Part shown: positions 60,018-64,000 of the stretch, piece after piece | How the letters are laid out: the number at the start of each line of letters is the position of its first letter | Numbering within the stretch: the first letter of the stretch is position 1 | NCBI RefSeq assembly: GCF_038433135.1 | Contig: NZ_JBCDMV010000008.1 | Span: 1 to 64,000 of the forward strand | Direction: 5' to 3' | Origin: Luteococcus sp038433135 | GTDB lineage: Bacteria > Actinomycetota > Actinomycetes > Propionibacteriales > Propionibacteriaceae | DNA: 64,000 nucleotides | Program-made: the position numbers and the translations under genes | Notes under the pieces: model-generated | What the model saw: only the letters and a program-made list of their open reading frames with translations | What the model was told of the DNA's origin: nothing | Databases searched by the model: none

Positions 60018-61148
60018 ATGCGTCGCATCACCATCACCGTCGTCAGCCTGAGCAGCCTCCTACTCCCCCTCAGCCCGGCCACCCCAGCGCGGGCGGCCGG
60101 CACCGATCTGGGCCAGGCCAGCGCCTGGGCCGCCTTCTCCGCCCCCGACCGGTGGGTCAACCAGGCGGACAATGTGCACTGGTATGTCGCCACCCCCGCA
60201 CTGACCCAGTCAGCCCTGCAGAAGCCGATCCGATTCACGGTCACCAGCCCCCGCACCATCGACTGCGCCAATCTGGGCGCCGGCTACCAGAGCGGCGGCA
60301 CCTGGACGGCCGCCCCGATCCGCACCCGCACATGCACCGCCACGCGGGCGGTGGTCGAGATCACCCCGACGGCGGCCATGGCGGGGGCACGGGTGACCCT
60401 CACCGGCTGGTCGGCGGTTGCCCGTCGCACCGCCGCAACCATCAAGGGCACCGTCCGGCTCGCCGGCCAGACCCGCACCGCCACCTCGACCGCCAGCCGA
60501 GCGGCCGCGCCGAAGCCCATCGGTCCGCTGGTGCAGATCGGCACGTGGAAAAGGAAGCCGGTCTACGCCTCCAGCCTCAACGGCATCAACGAGATCTGGG
60601 TGGGCAAGGGCTCTCGGGCGGTGCGCTACGCGTCGATCGACGGCGCCGCCTGGCACGTCGGGATGAGCGGTTCCCGGGTGGACGTGTGGACCGAGGACGG
60701 GGCCGAACTGCGCGGTTGGCACCTGGACCTCGCGACCGGCAAGACCACCTCCCAGGAGTTGGCCTCGGGCGAGGTCAGCCGACAGGGCAAGCCGGGCTTC
60801 TGGCTGCGACTGAACGGCACCGAGGGTGGCATCGGTGGCGAGGAGTGGCTCTATGACTGGGCCGGGACCCGGCACGTCGTTACCGACATGTTCTTCGCCC
60901 GCCCCGGGCGCAACCTGGGATTCACCAGCGCCCACGCCTTCGCCCTCGAGGGTCGCCAGCTGGCGGACGCGGTGGCGATCTTCTCCCTGGACGGCACCCC
61001 GAAGCAGACCGTGCCCGTGCCGGGGATGATCACCGACAGCGAGCTGGATGCCACCGGCGTGGTGATCAGCTACCGGCCCCTGGGCGGCACCGAGATCGCT
61101 GGTTGCCGGGTGGAAGCGGGCTGGACCAGCTGCCAGCCGATCGGCTGA
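60018..61148 (+). CDS. Secreted protein of unknown function
   Basis: 376 residues. A Sec signal peptide (RRITITVVSLSSLLLPLS, then PATPARA-AG as a likely cleavage site) precedes an exported protein. Residues 30-160 are beta-rich, with two cysteines (DCANLG and RTCTAT) that could pair. Residues 170-376 look like a beta-propeller or repeat domain with RYASIDGAAWHVGMSG-like strands, ending with CRVEAG and SCQPIG. No family is recognised. It has its own promoter and stands alone. ATG at 60018 is chosen over longer frames by its ribosome binding site and signal peptide. Confidence 0.8.
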   Translation: MRRITITVVSLSSLLLPLSPATPARAAGTDLGQASAWAAFSAPDRWVNQADNVHWYVATPALTQSALQKPIRFTVTSPRTIDCANLGAGYQSGGTWTAAPIRTRTCTATRAVVEITPTAAMAGARVTLTGWSAVARRTAATIKGTVRLAGQTRTATSTASRAAAPKPIGPLVQIGTWKRKPVYASSLNGINEIWVGKGSRAVRYASIDGAAWHVGMSGSRVDVWTEDGAELRGWHLDLATGKTTSQELASGEVSRQGKPGFWLRLNGTEGGIGGEEWLYDWAGTRHVVTDMFFARPGRNLGFTSAHAFALEGRQLADAVAIFSLDGTPKQTVPVPGMITDSELDATGVVISYRPLGGTEIAGCRVEAGWTSCQPIG

Positions 61149-61160
61149 CCTCCCGGGTCG

Positions 61161-61228
61161 ACGGTGCACGTCGACCTGCCCCGGGCACGCGCCGCAACAC
61201 GTGCGCGGGGCGGTTGCACGTGCACCGT
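61161..61228. repeat. Palindromic dispersed element, copy B
   Basis: 68 bp with ends ACGGTGCACGT / ACGTGCACCGT and the loop GCAACACGTGC identical to copy A (61194-61204 versus 23037-23047). Here it lies between two convergent genes, where it could also act as a terminator. Confidence 0.8.
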
Positions 61229-61265
61229 CAAGGTCAGGGCCGGTGTGGGACCAGCCCGCGACGGA

Positions 61266-62300
61266 TCAGCCCAGCACCGACGCGTCGACGGCCTTGGCCG
61301 GATCGACCGGCTTGGTGATGATCCCCGCGGTCCGCATGAACTTCTCCATTGCGATGAAACGCTCCGGGTCCAGGGTCAGCTCGGGCACCTGCTGGTCGCC
61401 GCGCCACAGCGGCAGGGTTGCGGCCAGCGTCGCCTTGGCATTGCGCTGCGCCGCCGGGGCGGACAGACCAGGGATGTGCGGGGCGCTGGTGGTGATCGCG
61501 TCATCGGGATTGGCCACCACACCCTGCACTCCCCCGACGACGGCCCGGCAGACCGCCTTCACCAGCTCCGGGGAGGATTCCAGCACGTCCCGGCTCGTGA
61601 CGATGCTGCTGCTGACCAGGGGAATGTCATCGCCCAACGGGATCTGTCGCACCGCGACGCCGGACTGGGCAAACTGCACCACGTCGTTGTTGCTGAAACC
61701 GACGATCGCGTCCACCTTGCCGGTGGCCAGCGCCGCCTGTTGGGTGTAGCCGATCGAGGTGATGGTCACCTGTTTGCGGGTGAGCCTGGCATTGTGCAGC
61801 GCCAATTGCAGCCCGAACCAGGATTCGCCGTACTCCCCCGGAATGCCGATGGTGCGACCGGACAGATCGGTCAGAGTCTTGATGGCGGACTTCTCCGGCA
61901 CGATCAGCACCACCGGGTAGCGCTGGTAGTAGCCGGCGACGGTGACCAGCTGCATTCCCTCCGCATTGGCCTGCAGCACCTCATCGCCACCCGCGATCAC
62001 GAACTCTTCCTGCCCGGCACCGAGCGCGGTGAACAGCCCTTCACTGGCGCCGTGGTGCCGCAGCGTCACCGCTGCGCCCTGCTGGGTGAACAAGCCCTTG
62101 TCGGTGGCCCAGTAGAAGGGGGCGAACTGGATGTTGGGGATGTAGGTCAGGCCAATGGTCGCCTTCAGCGCAGCGCTGCCGCCGGTATCCGGGGCGGGCT
62201 GCTGGGCCTGCTGCACCGCCGTCCCGTTGCAGCCGGCGGCGGCCAGCAGGCCGCCGGCTCCCAGACCGAGCATCAGGCGTCGGGTCAGCAGGGTGTCCAT
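61266..62300 (-). CDS. ABC transporter substrate-binding lipoprotein (NMT1/THI5-like family)
   Basis: 344 residues. The N-terminus has TRRLMLGLGAGG and a lipobox LLAAAGC, so it is an exported lipoprotein, perhaps through Tat. The rest is an NMT1/THI5-like binding protein with LTYIPNIQFAPFYWATDKGL, GIPGEYGESWFGLQLAL and GKVDAIVGFSNNDVVQF. Such proteins bind thiamine precursors, riboflavin, sulfonates or similar small molecules; the ligand here is unknown. GAAAGGA lies upstream of the ATG. It follows the permease gene; no ATPase gene is linked. Confidence 0.9.
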   Translation of the reverse strand: MDTLLTRRLMLGLGAGGLLAAAGCNGTAVQQAQQPAPDTGGSAALKATIGLTYIPNIQFAPFYWATDKGLFTQQGAAVTLRHHGASEGLFTALGAGQEEFVIAGGDEVLQANAEGMQLVTVAGYYQRYPVVLIVPEKSAIKTLTDLSGRTIGIPGEYGESWFGLQLALHNARLTRKQVTITSIGYTQQAALATGKVDAIVGFSNNDVVQFAQSGVAVRQIPLGDDIPLVSSSIVTSRDVLESSPELVKAVCRAVVGGVQGVVANPDDAITTSAPHIPGLSAPAAQRNAKATLAATLPLWRGDQQVPELTLDPERFIAMEKFMRTAGIITKPVDPAKAVDASVLG

Positions 62301-62319
62301 CGGGATTCCTTTCGCAAGG

Positions 62320-63123
62320 TCAGGCGTCGCGGAGCTGGGCGCCGACGAGCTTGGAGCGGCGCTCCAGGGTGCGGATCGCCGTGTAGATCAGGGAGGCGAC
62401 GGTGCACAACAGGATGATGGTGGAGAACATTCCCGCGGTGTCCACCTGGTCACGCTGCACGGTGAGCACCTGGCCGAGCCCCTCACCACCCATCACCATC
62501 TCACCCACCACCGCGCCGGTGATGCTCAGGGTGAAACCATTGCGCAGACCGGCCAGGGCGCTGGGGAGGGCGAGCGGCAGTTCGATCCACCACAGGTGCG
62601 CCAACCGGCCGGCGCCATCCATCCGGGCGGCGTCCACCACGTCGGGATCCACATGCCGCAACCCCACCAGACTGGTCACCAGGATCGGGAAGAAGACCAT
62701 CAACGCGCACAGCACCATCACCCCCAGCAGGCCATAGCCCACCCAGAGCACCAGCAGCGGCGCCAGGGCGATCGCCGGGATGGCCTGGGTGGCGCCCAGG
62801 AAGGGGTTGGCGGCTGCGGAGAACCACGTCGACTCGTGGATGGCGACTGCCAGTGGCAGGCCCGCCAGCGCACCGATCAGGCACCCGCCCAGGGCCTCGG
62901 CCAGGGTGGTGCCGAGGTAGCCCCAGGTGGCCGGGACGGTCAGGTCCTGCCCCAGACGATGGACGACGGCTGACGGGCTGGGCAGCACGAAAGCCGGCCA
63001 CTGGGCGGCCAGCACCACCACCTGCCACAGCCCGATCAGGACGACCGCCAGCGCCAACGGCGCCACCACGGCCCGGGTCCGGTCGCTCACGCGAGTCAAC
63101 GCTTCAGCAGCAACCGCAGGCAT
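62320..63123 (-). CDS. ABC transporter permease (SsuC/TauC/ThiX type)
   Basis: A 267-residue permease with six hydrophobic helices. The EAA loop reads VVDAARMDGAGRLAHLWWIE, and GAVVGEMVMGGEGLGQVL is the family C-terminal motif. ATG at 63123 overlaps the 3' end of hemQ by 20 nt, so it is probably expressed with hemQ. A GTG at 63087 is an alternative start. With the binding protein downstream it makes an importer lacking its ATPase. Confidence 0.88.
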   Translation of the reverse strand: MPAVAAEALTRVSDRTRAVVAPLALAVVLIGLWQVVVLAAQWPAFVLPSPSAVVHRLGQDLTVPATWGYLGTTLAEALGGCLIGALAGLPLAVAIHESTWFSAAANPFLGATQAIPAIALAPLLVLWVGYGLLGVMVLCALMVFFPILVTSLVGLRHVDPDVVDAARMDGAGRLAHLWWIELPLALPSALAGLRNGFTLSITGAVVGEMVMGGEGLGQVLTVQRDQVDTAGMFSTIILLCTVASLIYTAIRTLERRSKLVGAQLRDA

Positions 63124-63817
63124 CCTCGCGGGGGGTGCCCCAGCTGGCCACGATCTCGGCCAGTTCACGTCGACGACCGGTGTAGAAGGGCTGCTCCTCC
63201 TTCATGTGGCGGCGGGCCTCGGCGGCGCGTAGATCCCGCATCAGGTCGACGGTCTCGTGCAGGGCGTCGCTCTCGAAAGCCAGGATCCACTCGTAGTCAC
63301 CCAGCGCGAAGGAGGAGACGGTGTTGGCCCGCACGCCCGGGTAGGGGGCGGCCATCCGGCCGTGCTCACGCAGCATGGTCTTGCGCTCCTCCTCGGGCAG
63401 CAGGTACCAGTCGATGCTGCGCACGAAGGGGTAGACCACCACGGTCTTCTTGGGAGCCTCACCGGAGAGGAAGGAGGGGATGTGGGCCCGGTTGAACTCG
63501 GCCTGGCGATGCAGCGCCATCTGCGACCAGACGGGAATGAGGGTCTCACCCAGCTCCGTGGCGCGCAGCGCGTGGTAGGCGTCCTGCAGGGTCTCGAAGC
63601 TGGGGGCATGCCACCAGACCATCAGGTCGGCGTCGGCGCGGAAGCCGGCGACGTCATAGAAGCCGCGGATCACCAGGCCCTGGCCGGCTCCGGCCTGCTC
63701 GATCGCCGCCAGCGCCTCGTCGACTGCCTCGGGGCGCACCGGGGTGGTGCGGGCGAAGACCGACCACATGGTGTAGTTCAGTTCGGAGTTGATCTTGTCG
63801 ACGTCCAGGCGTGCCAT
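63104..63817 (-). CDS. hemQ: Coproheme decarboxylase (HemQ)
   Basis: A 237-residue enzyme of the chlorite-dismutase fold that decarboxylates coproheme III to haem b, the last step of the coproporphyrin-dependent pathway of Gram-positives. VVVYPFVRSIDWYLLPEEER contains the catalytic Tyr, and MLREHGRMA the proximal His. FALGDYEWILAFESDALHET is a further signature. Unusually, the C-terminus ends ACGCC with three Cys in the last four residues. ATG at 63817 has AAGGA 7 nt upstream; the longer frame adds a non-conserved N-terminus. It follows hemE by 68 nt. Confidence 0.95.
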   Translation of the reverse strand: MARLDVDKINSELNYTMWSVFARTTPVRPEAVDEALAAIEQAGAGQGLVIRGFYDVAGFRADADLMVWWHAPSFETLQDAYHALRATELGETLIPVWSQMALHRQAEFNRAHIPSFLSGEAPKKTVVVYPFVRSIDWYLLPEEERKTMLREHGRMAAPYPGVRANTVSSFALGDYEWILAFESDALHETVDLMRDLRAAEARRHMKEEQPFYTGRRRELAEIVASWGTPREDACGCC

Positions 63818-63885
63818 ATCGATGTCCTTGTCTCGTGCGGCTTGTCTTGTCTTGACGGAGGTCTGTGGCGGTCGGTGGGCCGGGC

Positions 63886-64000
63886 TCAGCAACCGGCGTC
63901 GGCGCGCAGCCCGGGGCCCTCGGTGTGGATGAGTTCGACGATCCGGGTGAGTACCGCCGGGTCGGTCGTGGGCGGCACACCGTGGCCCAGGTTGAAGATG
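63886..64000 (-). CDS. hemE: Uroporphyrinogen decarboxylase (C-terminal end, cut by the window edge)
   Basis: Only the last 37 residues are present. FNLGHGVPPTTDPAVLTRIV is the conserved C-terminal signature of HemE, which decarboxylates uroporphyrinogen III to coproporphyrinogen III. The rest lies beyond position 64000. With hemQ immediately downstream it forms a haem biosynthesis operon. Confidence 0.9.
   Translation of the reverse strand, partial: IFNLGHGVPPTTDPAVLTRIVELIHTEGPGLRADAGC

Overview
This 64 kb window is chromosomal DNA from a high-GC Gram-positive bacterium, most likely a member of the Propionibacteriaceae. The evidence is the very high GC content, a pyrophosphate-dependent phosphofructokinase, the coproporphyrin-type haem pair hemE-hemQ, a phosphatidylinositol mannoside (PIM) cluster, the FHA regulator GarA, an FtsR-type MerR regulator, and many leaderless promoters. 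It is core chromosome: I see no transposase, phage, integrase, plasmid gene or CRISPR array.

Layout. 1-170: a 5S rRNA and its terminator, the end of an rRNA operon. 0.5-8.8 kb: malate:quinone oxidoreductase, a YtrA-type GntR regulator, a sugar ABC importer without its ATPase, a PAS protein, an AlkD-like protein and a rhomboid-like membrane protein. 8.8-20.6 kb: a trehalose-synthase-like GH13 enzyme, an ATP-dependent DNA ligase, oleate hydratase, a DUF445 protein, flavohaemoglobin, a polyphosphate kinase 2, a Ca2+/H+ antiporter and a sirtuin. 20.6-31.8 kb: a coiled-coil protein convergent with the sirtuin and divergent from an Hsp70-like gene, then acyl-CoA thioesterase, thiol peroxidase, a three-gene overlapping operon (SatD-like/HTH, membrane protein, DUF4031-HD), a PKD-domain gene remnant, a tyrosine phosphatase, a GNAT protein and a CDF-like transporter. 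31.8-40.6 kb: a CitE-like lyase, M3 peptidase, threonylcarbamoyl-AMP synthase, two tandem XRE-like paralogues of unknown function, a TadE-like protein, pfp, and a YihY/BrkB membrane protein flanked by inverted repeats.

40.8-54.8 kb is the most organised part. It reads on the minus strand as thrS, HIT hydrolase, phosphatidylinositol-phosphate synthase, PIM acyltransferase, pimA, a second CDP-alcohol phosphatidyltransferase, DUF881, DUF1290, DUF881, gcvH, garA, ftsR, a DUF151 nuclease, a second MerR and gcvP. In Mycobacterium tuberculosis these are two separate loci (Rv2614c-Rv2610c and Rv1822-Rv1832). Here they are joined by overlapping codons. The block ties envelope phospholipid and PIM synthesis to cell-division regulation, central nitrogen metabolism (GarA) and glycine cleavage.

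55.0-64.0 kb: four tRNA genes (Val-GAC, Cys, Gly, Val-CAC), a roughly 450 bp structured region with no convincing gene, a CbiX-type chelatase, a second PPK2, a LigD-type polymerase (its partner ligase lies 46 kb away), msrB, a secreted protein, a second ABC importer without its ATPase, hemQ, and the 3' end of hemE.

Cross-cutting observations are the precisely spaced leaderless promoters (TAnnnT 6-7 nt before the start codon at about 16 genes), a 68 bp palindromic element present twice, and a family of CCGAGCCTGTCGA repeats around the YihY gene. All calls are by eye from sequence and family knowledge; no search was run.
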